From the NCBI GenBank assembly GCA_000432895.1, contig FR889366.1, positions 19,808 to 24,961 of the forward strand: 5,154 nt of DNA, written 5' to 3'. The position numbers and the translations under genes were made by a program. Below, piece after piece: positions 1-5,154 of this stretch (position 1 is its first letter; every line of letters begins with the position of its first letter). The DNA comes from Firmicutes bacterium CAG:449 (lineage in GTDB: Bacteria > Bacillota_I > Bacilli_A > RFN20 > CAG-449). The notes under the pieces are model-generated. The model saw only the letters and a program-made list of their open reading frames with translations. It had not been told where the DNA came from and searched no databases.

Positions 1-639
1 ACCTAAACTTGCTCTATTTTTATTACAAAGTGGAATAACAAATAAAAATATTAAAATAGGAATTAAATAACTTAAAGCAAATAATAAAATTCTTAAAGAG
101 GATAATTCAAATAATAAAGAAGAAATTAATCCATCTTTATAATTATTAATATCTTTATTAACTTTATTATAAACTTGATTACAAAATGCTATTCTATCTT
201 CTTCTTTAACATTTTCATTAAAATTATCATTAGTAAATAATTCACTTTGACTTTTCATTTCATTTAATATATTTTCATCATAAATGCTATAAAAATAATT
301 TAATCCAGTAAGATAAAATTCACTATCATATTTAGAACTATTGTCAACTAAAGATTTTAAATCTATTAAAGTATATGATTTTTTATATGAAGATATTATC
401 TCTTCTTCGGTGTTTTCTTTCGAAGAAATGACATTATATTCATTATCAACGAAAAAATATAACCCCGTTTTTACTTGTTCAACAATAACTTGGTTCGATT
501 TTTCTTCAAGATGGAATGCACTATTAAAAAAAGGAATGCAACAAGCATATTCAAAAATTAGACTTGTGATTACAATTAAACACAAGTCTATTAAGAAAGC
601 ATATATTCGTTTTAAAATTGAGCACTTATTCGTCAACAT
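1..639 (-). CDS. RDD-family membrane protein, second of a tandem pair (3' end beyond the window)
   Basis: An open frame of 213 codons starts at the ATG whose first base is 639 and is still open at position 1. Residues 10-29 form a first membrane segment with the R-x2-A-x3-D signature of RDD proteins (KRIYAFLID, R11/A14/D18). Residues ~30-182 are a hydrophilic, Asn/Lys/Glu-rich region that should lie outside the membrane. A second membrane segment covers ~184-204 and is followed by NKNRASLG, the counterpart of KNGETLGKK in the upstream gene. The rest of the RDD core is off the window. The start lies inside the upstream gene, overlapping its last 14 bases, with no strong Shine-Dalgarno sequence, so translation is probably coupled. 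The next codon is TTG, a possible alternative start. Order of segments, motif spacing and loop length all match the neighbour, so this is likely an old tandem duplicate with little remaining identity. Function is unknown; RDD proteins have been linked to ion or solute transport, but nothing here fixes a substrate. Confidence 0.82.
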   Translation of the reverse strand, partial: MLTNKCSILKRIYAFLIDLCLIVITSLIFEYACCIPFFNSAFHLEEKSNQVIVEQVKTGLYFFVDNEYNVISSKENTEEEIISSYKKSYTLIDLKSLVDNSSKYDSEFYLTGLNYFYSIYDENILNEMKSQSELFTNDNFNENVKEEDRIAFCNQVYNKVNKDINNYKDGLISSLLFELSSLRILLFALSYLIPILIFLFVIPLCNKNRASLG

Positions 640-1615
640 CTGAATTTTTAATTTCTATGACTTCTTCAGTGTTTTCAGTCTTTTCATCTGATTTCTCTTC
701 AGTAGAAACTGTATTTGCTTCAACATCGATAACATTATTAGTAGTGTTCATTTCTCTAGCAATAAGTTTATTATCTAAAACTAATGTTCTTGCCGCATAA
801 TCATGAATAGCAAAATTATTCTTTGTAAACATCATCATAAGCATTGAAACAAGTAAAGGTATTCCATATAAAATTAATGATCCCATTACTTCTAAAGCAA
901 TAATTACAAATCTAACTAAAACTTGCCATTTTTTAATAGGTTCAACATCATCAGAAATTTTACCTAAACGTAATGAGAAAATCTTTTTACCTAATGTTTC
1001 ACCATTTTTAAAGATCATTGGGAACAATAAAAAGACAATTAATAAACTAACAAAGATACCAACATATTTACTTCCATTAGTATAATTAAGAACTTTAGTG
1101 TAACTAGTATTATATTCACTATTATTTTTCATTAAATATTTATGTAAGTATTGAAAAACAGCATTTTGAGCATTTAAATAAAAGCTTGATGCATCTACTT
1201 CTTTGCCATTTTCATCTTTATATAATGAACATGTATTACTTACTTCATCATAAACAAATATTTTATCTTGAGCTTTTTGACTTTCAACATACGCTTTAGC
1301 TTGTTCACCAGTTGGATCACAACTATTATAAATAGCTATAAAATTATTATCATACTCTTGAGTTTTTGTATTATCATAAGTTTTATTGGTTAAATAAAAT
1401 GTCATTTGATTATTTTCATTTTTAATAATTAAAGTAGGATAAGCGCATAATGTTCTTTCATATACTTCAAAACTATTTTTATAATCATCACTATTTGAAA
1501 CAATAGGATTAATTACAAAAGATGCAAGTAAAGTATATAAAACAAAACATATTAATAAATCAATTAATGTAGCAACAAGTCTAGAAGTTGGATTAGCTTT
1601 ATATCTATTATTCAT
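626..1615 (-). CDS. RDD-family membrane protein with large extracytoplasmic insert
   Basis: This 329-residue protein has an RDD domain split by a long insert. Residues 11-38 are the first membrane helix with the family's R-x2-A-x3-D motif (SRLVATLID, R12/A15/D19). Residues ~39-183 are a polar domain, predicted outside the membrane. A helix at ~185-202 leads into KNGETLGKKIFSLRLG (203-218), the conserved RDD loop. One or two helices follow at ~233-263, then NFAIHDYAARTLVLD (267-281), the typical 'HD..a.T.V' end of the domain. The C-terminal tail (~282-329) is strongly acidic and disordered-looking (EEKSDEKTENTEE). The start is well supported: AAGGAG at 1629-1624 sits 8 bases upstream of the ATG. 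A paralogue begins within its last codons. The divergent spacer 1616-1699 must hold its promoter, but no box pair there is convincing. The family is clear from the motifs; the transported substrate or role is not known. The insert contains three cysteines (57, 99, 129), which could allow a disulfide, though this is speculative. Confidence 0.9.
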   Translation of the reverse strand: MNNRYKANPTSRLVATLIDLLICFVLYTLLASFVINPIVSNSDDYKNSFEVYERTLCAYPTLIIKNENNQMTFYLTNKTYDNTKTQEYDNNFIAIYNSCDPTGEQAKAYVESQKAQDKIFVYDEVSNTCSLYKDENGKEVDASSFYLNAQNAVFQYLHKYLMKNNSEYNTSYTKVLNYTNGSKYVGIFVSLLIVFLLFPMIFKNGETLGKKIFSLRLGKISDDVEPIKKWQVLVRFVIIALEVMGSLILYGIPLLVSMLMMMFTKNNFAIHDYAARTLVLDNKLIAREMNTTNNVIDVEANTVSTEEKSDEKTENTEEVIEIKNSDVDE

Positions 1616-1699
1616 TTTGAGATCTCCTTATTTTTTTAATATACCATAAAATCATAAAATATCATAGTTTAAAATATAGTTTATTAGAGGTATTTTCTT
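1616..1699. promoter_or_regulatory. Divergent intergenic spacer with both ribosome binding sites
   Basis: These 84 very AT-rich bases separate the divergent RDD and LysM genes and must contain a start signal for each unless transcription enters from outside. Directly visible are AAGGAG (1629-1624, minus strand) for the RDD gene and AGAGG (1686-1690, plus strand, 9 bases before the ATG) for the LysM gene. Possible -10 hexamers are TATAGT at 1675-1680 (plus) and a TATATT preceded by TG on the minus strand near 1640. Neither has a good -35 partner at 16-18 bases, and both would give very short leaders. The promoter calls are therefore weak and the RBS calls good. Confidence 0.45.
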
Positions 1700-2299
1700 A
1701 TGGAAAACATTAAAATTCATTTAATTACAGAAATAGACACATTAAAATCAATTTCTCATCAATATAATTGTCCTCTAGAAACCATTTATTTATTAAATCC
1801 TCTAGTAAAATATCAAGATTTAAAAATTGGACAAATTCTTTATGTGATAGAAGAAAGAAATATCGTTCCCCCTTTTGATCTATCCACAATAAAAGATAAT
1901 CTTAATAAAATAAATGATTTAAACAAAAAGTCATTTACTTCATATGTTAATAAGTTTAACGATTATATTTTAATTGAAAATGAACTTTCAAATAATTATA
2001 GAAATTTATCTAATAAAATATTGCAAGAAGAAAACGATCAAACAATATTAAATAATCAATTAAAGTTATTACATTCCTATTATATTAAGTTCACCGATAA
2101 TTTAATAAAAAAAGATGAAAAAGAAATTATAGAAACTAAAAATAAAATTAAAAATCATTTATTAAGTCTTTATAAATATCTAGATTCTAAAAATATCAAA
2201 ATTAATTTTAAAAATCTTACTTCTTATGTTGAAAACAGATTATTAATGATTATAAAAATCGTAAATGGCAACTATTATGATTTATATAATAAATCTTAA
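1700..2299 (+). CDS. Small LysM-domain protein without an export signal
   Basis: This 199-residue protein has an N-terminal LysM domain at residues ~4-50. The hallmarks are DTLKSISHQYN near the first helix, the ETIYLLNP segment, and LKIGQILYVI at the end. LysM domains bind N-acetylglucosamine-containing glycans such as peptidoglycan. Residues ~57-199 are rich in Asn, Lys, Leu and Ile and look helical, with a likely coiled-coil stretch around 90-165; I recognise no domain there. The odd point is the N-terminus: the domain begins at residue 4 and there is no signal peptide, lipobox or membrane helix, so export by the general route is not evident. LysM proteins without signal peptides are known among spore-coat proteins, which are assembled from the mother-cell side, but no other sporulation gene is visible. 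AGAGG at 1686-1690 supports the start. The gene is divergent from the RDD pair and lies upstream of bioY in the same direction. The 199-codon frame with strong asparagine/lysine codon bias matches the surrounding genes. Confidence 0.85.
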   Translation: MENIKIHLITEIDTLKSISHQYNCPLETIYLLNPLVKYQDLKIGQILYVIEERNIVPPFDLSTIKDNLNKINDLNKKSFTSYVNKFNDYILIENELSNNYRNLSNKILQEENDQTILNNQLKLLHSYYIKFTDNLIKKDEKEIIETKNKIKNHLLSLYKYLDSKNIKINFKNLTSYVENRLLMIIKIVNGNYYDLYNKS

Positions 2300-2361
2300 A
2301 TTTTTATATAAATTTTTTTAAAGCAATGATAGAATTAAAAAGTATTAAGGAATTATATATT

Positions 2362-2913
2362 ATGAAACTTACAACAAGAAACATTGCTTTTATCTCATTA
2401 TTTACCGCGGTAATATGTGTATTATCTCCTATTTCATTTCCTATAGGCCCTATACCTATTACTTTAGCTACCCTTGCTATTTATATAACGGGAGCCTTAC
2501 TTGATTTTAAAAGATCAGTATTATGTGTTTTACTATTTATTCTAATCGGTTTAGTTGGTGTTCCAGTCTTTTCTGGATATCAAGGTGGTCCTGCTAAATT
2601 AGTTGGTCCAACAGGTGGATTTATCTTTGGTTATATTTTAGGAATTGTGGCTCAATCACTACTCACAACATGGAAAAAAGACAAAATTTGGATATATCCT
2701 TTAGCAATGATTTTAGGAACTATCTTTATTTATGGCTTTGGATTAGTATGGTACATGATCTATACAAAAACATCATTTGTAAGTGCATTTAGTACATGCG
2801 TGGTAACATTTTTACCAGGAGATGCGATTAAAATTGTTATTGCTACTCTAGTATCATTCAAATTAAGAAAACCATTAGATAAATGCTTACATATAGAAGC
2901 AACTAATAAATAA
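2362..2913 (+). CDS. bioY: BioY, biotin-binding S component of an ECF transporter
   Basis: BioY is the membrane subunit that captures biotin for an energy-coupling-factor importer. It works with the EcfA/EcfA' ATPases and EcfT, which are not in this window. The 183-residue product has the usual length and about six membrane helices. Diagnostic segments are IGPIPITLATLAIYITGALL (28-47), the LIGLVGVPVFSGYQGGPAKL loop (61-80), VGPTGGFIFGYILG (81-94), and LPGDAIKIVIA near the end (151-161), where the aspartate and lysine are typical of the family. BioY proteins usually read PITLQT in the first segment; here it is PITLAT. I chose the ATG at 2362 rather than the in-frame ATG at 2326: AAGGAA at 2347-2352 is 9 bases ahead of 2362, and MKLTTRNIAFISLF is a normal BioY start, while 2326 has no ribosome binding site. 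It may be read from the LysM gene transcript. A TATAAT at 2285-2290 could give a separate promoter but has no -35 box. No biotin-synthesis gene is nearby, which suggests salvage. Confidence 0.93.
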   Translation: MKLTTRNIAFISLFTAVICVLSPISFPIGPIPITLATLAIYITGALLDFKRSVLCVLLFILIGLVGVPVFSGYQGGPAKLVGPTGGFIFGYILGIVAQSLLTTWKKDKIWIYPLAMILGTIFIYGFGLVWYMIYTKTSFVSAFSTCVVTFLPGDAIKIVIATLVSFKLRKPLDKCLHIEATNK

Positions 2914-2945
2914 ACTTGAATTAACAACTAAAAAGAGTACACAAA

Positions 2946-2970
2946 TGAACTTAACCCCAAAAGTTGGACC
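2946..2970 (+). repeat. Probable left terminal inverted repeat of the IS remnant
   Basis: This segment begins with TG and contains ACCCC and GTTGGACC in the order and spacing that I recall for IS150 ends (TG.ACT..ACCC....GTTGGAC). It lies ~35 bases before the orfA start, as expected. The partner repeat is missing from the window, so the call rests on resemblance and position only. Confidence 0.6.
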
Positions 2971-3004
2971 GAATGAAATCGGAAAGACAAAGGGTTTTTT
3001 TATT

Positions 3005-3202
3005 ATGAAATTAAGTTTAGAAGATAAAAAAGAAATTGTTCGTTTATATTTTGATGAACATTATGGTTTTAGAACAATTGGAAAGAAGTTTTCTATTAGG
3101 GCATCAAATGTTAACAAAATTATTAATGGATATAAAATACATGGTGAAACTTATTTGATTCATCCGCCTAAAATGCATAATTATTCACCAGAATTTAATT
3201 GA
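3005..3202 (+). pseudogene. IS3-family OrfA, N-terminal fragment (helix-turn-helix)
   Basis: The 65 codons from MKLSLEDKKEIVRLYF to SPEFN match the start of IS150-type OrfA proteins. A helix-turn-helix spans roughly residues 5-45 (EDKKEIVRLY, then GFRTIGKKFSIRASNVNKII), followed by HGETYLIHPPK and the NYSPEF box. OrfA is normally ~150-190 residues in this group and goes on to a second helix-turn-helix and a leucine zipper. OrfA recognises the element's ends and, by frameshifting into OrfB, makes the active transposase. Here the frame ends at TGA (3200-3202) exactly where the family would continue with a Lys/Gln-rich stretch, so this is a fragment and not a small regulator. I start it at 3005, where AGGG at 2991-2994 lies 10 bases upstream. 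The earlier in-frame ATG at 2945 would translate the IS terminal repeat and has no family support. A short DNA-binding peptide could still be made, but I would not expect it to have a function. Confidence 0.85.
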
Positions 3203-3222
3203 ATTATTTATATATAACAAAT

Positions 3223-3774
3223 TTATTTTTTCCATTCTGCCATGGCATAACCACGTGGATATAATTCAGTGCCAAGAAATTCTATACGTCCTTCTTTATA
3301 TATTCCATTATAACCATCTTTTCTAAGACCAAATAAATATTCTTTAGTTACTTCTTCTCCTGTTGCCCATAAATAATAAGAGTCAGAGTCTAGAACAAGA
3401 TAATTTTGTAATTCATTATTATTGTAGAGATTGTTTAATTTAAAAATTCCAACATCAGACTTAACTGTCATTTTTAAATCAGGAAAAGATGAGTTGTTAT
3501 ATGTCCATTTGTAAGTAAAAGACAATATAAGTTCCCATTTGTCATTTATTTTTATATCAGGTTCAGTATTAGAAGAGTTCTTTTTAGTTTTATAATTGAA
3601 TTCATATGTGTTATCTTTATTCATTGTTAGTCGTATTATAGCTTGTGTATAATCTTTTGATGCACTAAATTGATAATCTTCTAGCATATGTTCTTTAATC
3701 TTATTTGAAGAAGAGCATGCAAAAAATGATAAAGAAACTAATAAACATAAACACAAAAAAATAATTTTTTTCAT
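3223..3774 (-). CDS. Putative lipoprotein of unknown function
   Basis: This 183-residue protein has a lipoprotein signal: MKK, a hydrophobic core at residues 4-18 and a lipobox ending in FFAC with Cys20 as the expected lipidated residue. The -3 position is Phe rather than the usual Leu, so the box is slightly atypical. The next residues (SSSNKIKE) form a polar linker. The mature part is rich in Asn, Tyr, Lys and Ser and in alternating hydrophobic patterns (DNTYEFNYKTKK at 54-65, KWELILSFTYKW at 79-90, IYKEGRIEFLG at 158-168), suggesting a small beta-rich domain on the outer face of the membrane. I do not recognise the family. There is no clear Shine-Dalgarno sequence; a candidate promoter ends 6 bases before the ATG, so the mRNA may be leaderless. 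The gene converges on the IS remnant with ~20 bases between their stops and stands alone, separated from tuf by 309 bases and a terminator. All four tryptophans are TGG. The reading frame and signal peptide make it credible as a real gene. Confidence 0.85.
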   Translation of the reverse strand: MKKIIFLCLCLLVSLSFFACSSSNKIKEHMLEDYQFSASKDYTQAIIRLTMNKDNTYEFNYKTKKNSSNTEPDIKINDKWELILSFTYKWTYNNSSFPDLKMTVKSDVGIFKLNNLYNNNELQNYLVLDSDSYYLWATGEEVTKEYLFGLRKDGYNGIYKEGRIEFLGTELYPRGYAMAEWKK

Positions 3775-3780
3775 AATTTC

Positions 3781-3809
3781 ATTTTATCAATAAAGTAAAA
3801 GAAGTTCAA
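3781..3809 (-). promoter_or_regulatory. Candidate sigma-A promoter of the lipoprotein gene
   Basis: On the minus strand TTGAAC (3809-3804) and TAAAAT (3786-3781) are separated by exactly 17 bases, and the -10 box is preceded by TGA, an extended -10 element. Only 6 bases lie between the -10 box and the ATG at 3774, so transcription would begin at or next to the start codon. In such AT-rich DNA chance matches are common; the correct spacing, two good boxes and the missing ribosome binding site raise the odds. Confidence 0.45.
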
Positions 3810-3818
3810 TAACTGAAC
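3804..3818. repeat. Short inverted repeat over the -35 box
   Basis: GTTCA (3804-3808) and TGAAC (3814-3818) are perfect inverted arms around a 5-base centre. The left arm coincides with the -35 box of the candidate lipoprotein promoter, a position where a repressor could bind. The arms are short, so this could be chance; I know no regulator with this exact site. Confidence 0.3.
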
Positions 3819-4034
3819 ATGACATTTATTTAATCAATTTTGTTGTAAAAATATACAAAAATACTAAATTTTCAAATAAATTATAGTCGATTAATTAATA
3901 AACTAACTTTTTTTGTGGTCAAAAGGCAGTTATAAACTCGTTAAATATTATTACAATCGCACTAAAAAAGAAAATAAATTTTTCACCTGTTTGGTATATT
4001 TTTTTGCTTACATTTTTATTTACAATTTTCTAGT

Positions 4035-4064
4035 AAAAAAAAGAGATGTCTTAAAGACACCTCT
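4035..4064 (-). terminator. Intrinsic terminator of tuf
   Basis: On the minus strand, 20 bases after the tuf stop codon, AGAGGTGTCT pairs with AGACATCTCT (nine Watson-Crick pairs and one G-T pair) around a 3-base loop. A run of seven to eight T follows. This is a textbook rho-independent terminator and shows that tuf is the last gene of its transcription unit. Confidence 0.9.
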
Positions 4065-4083
4065 AATTAATTTTTAACTTAAA

Positions 4084-5154
4084 TTATTTAATAATTGAGT
4101 TAACTGTTCCAGAACCTACTGTACGGCCACCTTCACGAATTGAGAATTTAGTACCTTGTTCAATAGCAACTGGGTGAATTAATTCAACTGTTAATGTGAC
4201 GTTATCACCTGGCATAACCATTTGTACGTCTGCAGGTAAAGTAATAACACCTGTAATATCTGTTGTACGGAAATAGAATTGTGGTCTGTAGTTTGTTAAG
4301 AAAGCTGTATGACGACCACCTTCTTCTTTTGTTAATACATAAACAGAAGCTTCGAATTTTGTATGTGGAGTAACTGTTCCTGGTTTTGCTAATACTTGGC
4401 CACGAACGACTTCATCACGGTTAACACCTCTTAATAAGATACCAACATTATCTCCAGCTTTTGCTTCATCAAGAGTTTTACGGAACATTTCAATACCAGT
4501 AATAACTGTTTTCTTTGTAGGTTTGATACCAACTAATTCAACTTCATCACCGAGTTTTGCTGTACCACGTTCAACTCTACCAGTAACAACTGTACCACGA
4601 CCTGTAATTGTAACAACATCTTCAATTGCAAGTAAGAATGGTTTATCAACATCACGTACTGGATCTGGAATATATGTATCAACAGCATCCATTAATTCTA
4701 AGATAGCTTTTTCTGCTTCTGGATCGCCTTGGAGAGCTTTTAAAGCTGAACCACGGATAATTGGTGTTTCATCTCCTGGGAAACCATATTCATTTAAGAT
4801 ATCACGAATTTCCATTTCAACGATGTCGATTAATTCTGGATCGTCAACTTGGTCACATTTATTTAAGAACACAACAATGTATTTAACACCGACTTGTCTT
4901 GCAAGTAAGATGTGTTCACGTGTTTGTGGCATAACACCATCAGTAGCAGCAACAACTAAGATAGCTCCATCCATTTGTGCAGCACCAGTAATCATGTTTT
5001 TAACATAGTCAGCGTGGCCTGGGCAGTCAACGTGAGCATAGTGTCTCTTTGCTGTTTGATATTCGATATGAGCAGTATTAATTGTAATACCACGTGCTTT
5101 TTCTTCTGGAGCAGCATCGATTTGATCGTATGCTTTCTTTTCAGATAAGCCTTT
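4084..5154 (-). CDS. tuf: Elongation factor Tu (5' end beyond the window)
   Basis: EF-Tu carries aminoacyl-tRNA to the ribosome as a GTP complex. The frame is open from the right edge to the TAA at 4086-4084, giving 356 residues. Compared with the usual ~394, about 38 N-terminal residues are missing, including the G1 P-loop GHVDHGK. Visible are G2 (ARGITIN), G3 (DCPGHADY), G4 (NKCD) and G5 (GSALKAL). Domain 2 follows, with ITGRGTVVTGRVERG, and then domain 3, with GGRHTAFLTNYRPQFYFRTTD, the MPGDN turn and FSIREGGRTVGSG near the end. Departures from the common Bacillota pattern are LLAIEDVVTITG where most have MPVEDVFSITG, and GGRHTAFL for GGRHTPFF. The LLAIED form resembles EF-Tu of mollicutes as I remember them. 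Coding sequence here is visibly less AT-rich than elsewhere, as expected from codon selection in a very highly expressed gene. An internal ATG at 4995 is methionine of KNMITGA, not the start. The upstream neighbour, often fusA, cannot be seen. Confidence 0.99.
   Translation of the reverse strand, partial: KGLSEKKAYDQIDAAPEEKARGITINTAHIEYQTAKRHYAHVDCPGHADYVKNMITGAAQMDGAILVVAATDGVMPQTREHILLARQVGVKYIVVFLNKCDQVDDPELIDIVEMEIRDILNEYGFPGDETPIIRGSALKALQGDPEAEKAILELMDAVDTYIPDPVRDVDKPFLLAIEDVVTITGRGTVVTGRVERGTAKLGDEVELVGIKPTKKTVITGIEMFRKTLDEAKAGDNVGILLRGVNRDEVVRGQVLAKPGTVTPHTKFEASVYVLTKEEGGRHTAFLTNYRPQFYFRTTDITGVITLPADVQMVMPGDNVTLTVELIHPVAIEQGTKFSIREGGRTVGSGTVNSIIK

Larger units (their letters stand above)
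2946..3202 (+). mobile_element. Truncated IS3-family (IS150-like) insertion sequence remnant
   Basis: The left part of an insertion sequence survives: a terminal repeat at 2946-2970, a short leader and the first ~65 codons of orfA. The rest of orfA, all of orfB (the DDE transposase) and the right end are absent. Resemblance to orfA stops after SPEF (near 3198), followed at once by a stop codon and by the 3' end of the opposing lipoprotein gene. I searched 3200-4083 by eye for the complementary terminal repeat and did not find it. The remnant cannot move itself. It marks a past insertion behind bioY followed by a deletion or recombination. Confidence 0.8.
3775..4083. other. Intergenic region between tuf and the lipoprotein gene
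   Basis: These 309 bases hold no credible reading frame and no tRNA or rRNA. The right end carries the tuf terminator (4035-4064) and the left end the candidate lipoprotein promoter and inverted repeat (3781-3818). In between, a TATAAT at 3885-3880 and a TTGTAA/TATAAC pair with a 16-base spacer (3956-3929), all on the minus strand, are possible further promoter elements. None is strong enough to list alone. The rest is plain AT-rich sequence. Confidence 0.6.

Noticed and set aside
341..643. 100-codon open frame on the plus strand
   Set aside because: It lies antisense to the second RDD gene, whose minus-strand frame has membrane helices and the family motif. No ribosome binding site or recognisable domain supports the plus frame.
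618..800. Serine-rich 60-codon frame on the plus strand
   Set aside because: It is the complement of the acidic, Glu/Asp/Lys-rich tail of the RDD gene, which gives Ser/Phe/Val codons on the other strand.
2298..2319. AAATTT-N6-AAATTT hairpin followed by T residues after the LysM gene
   Set aside because: The stem is only A-T pairs in a very AT-rich spacer and would be unstable; such patterns are expected by chance here.
2326..2361. Upstream in-frame start for bioY
   Set aside because: No ribosome binding site precedes it, and the extra 12 residues are polar and not typical of BioY; 2362 has AAGGAA at the right distance.
2945..3004. Upstream in-frame start for the orfA fragment
   Set aside because: These 20 codons run through the IS terminal repeat; family resemblance begins at the ATG at 3005.
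3819..4034. Possible small RNA or tRNA gene in the tuf-lipoprotein spacer
   Set aside because: No cloverleaf, T-loop motif or strong hairpin is visible apart from the tuf terminator.
4084..4200. Serine in FSIREGG of EF-Tu, the position where A375S gives kirromycin resistance in E. coli
   Set aside because: Serine at this position is, as I recall, ordinary in Bacillota EF-Tu, so it is not evidence of selected drug resistance.
4523..5008. 161-codon frame on the plus strand
   Set aside because: It is wholly antisense to tuf; strong codon bias in tuf often leaves such open antisense frames.

Overview
The window is AT-rich bacterial DNA. The tuf coding region is visibly less AT-rich than its neighbours. 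It probably comes from a low-GC member of the Bacillota/Mycoplasmatota, of the Erysipelotrichia or uncultured gut 'Tenericutes' kind. The grounds are the extreme A+T bias, AGGAGG-type ribosome binding sites, a Bacillota-like EF-Tu end (FSIREGGRTVGSG) with an LLAIED segment that I associate with mollicute EF-Tu proteins, an S-component biotin transporter, and a fragment of an IS150-type element. All eight tryptophans in the complete genes are TGG and none is TGA. This argues against the Mycoplasma/Spiroplasma code in which TGA encodes tryptophan. The assignment below phylum level is inference.

Layout. Positions 1-1615 (minus strand) hold two tandem, overlapping genes for RDD-family membrane proteins. 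The downstream one runs off the left edge. An 84-base divergent spacer follows, and then two plus-strand genes: a small cytosolic-looking LysM protein (1700-2299) and bioY (2362-2913), the substrate-binding membrane subunit of an ECF biotin transporter. Immediately after bioY lies the left end of an IS3/IS150-type element (from 2946) with only the first ~65 codons of orfA left. Homology stops abruptly near 3198, and there is no orfB and no right end. A small putative lipoprotein gene (3774-3223, minus) converges on this remnant. A 309-base spacer without genes separates it from tuf, the EF-Tu gene (5154-4084, minus). The tuf gene lacks only its first ~38 codons, beyond the right edge, and ends in a clear intrinsic terminator at 4035-4064.

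How the parts relate. The two RDD genes are almost certainly co-transcribed and translationally coupled. The LysM gene and bioY lie in the same direction 62 bases apart and may share a transcript, but no functional link between them is evident. tuf looks like the last gene of its transcription unit. The lipoprotein gene has a good candidate promoter whose predicted start point falls on the ATG, with a small inverted repeat over the -35 box. I see no CRISPR array, tRNA, rRNA, recognisable defence system or phage cluster. The least explained items are the paired RDD proteins with large extracytoplasmic loops, the LysM protein with no export signal, and the possibly leaderless lipoprotein gene.
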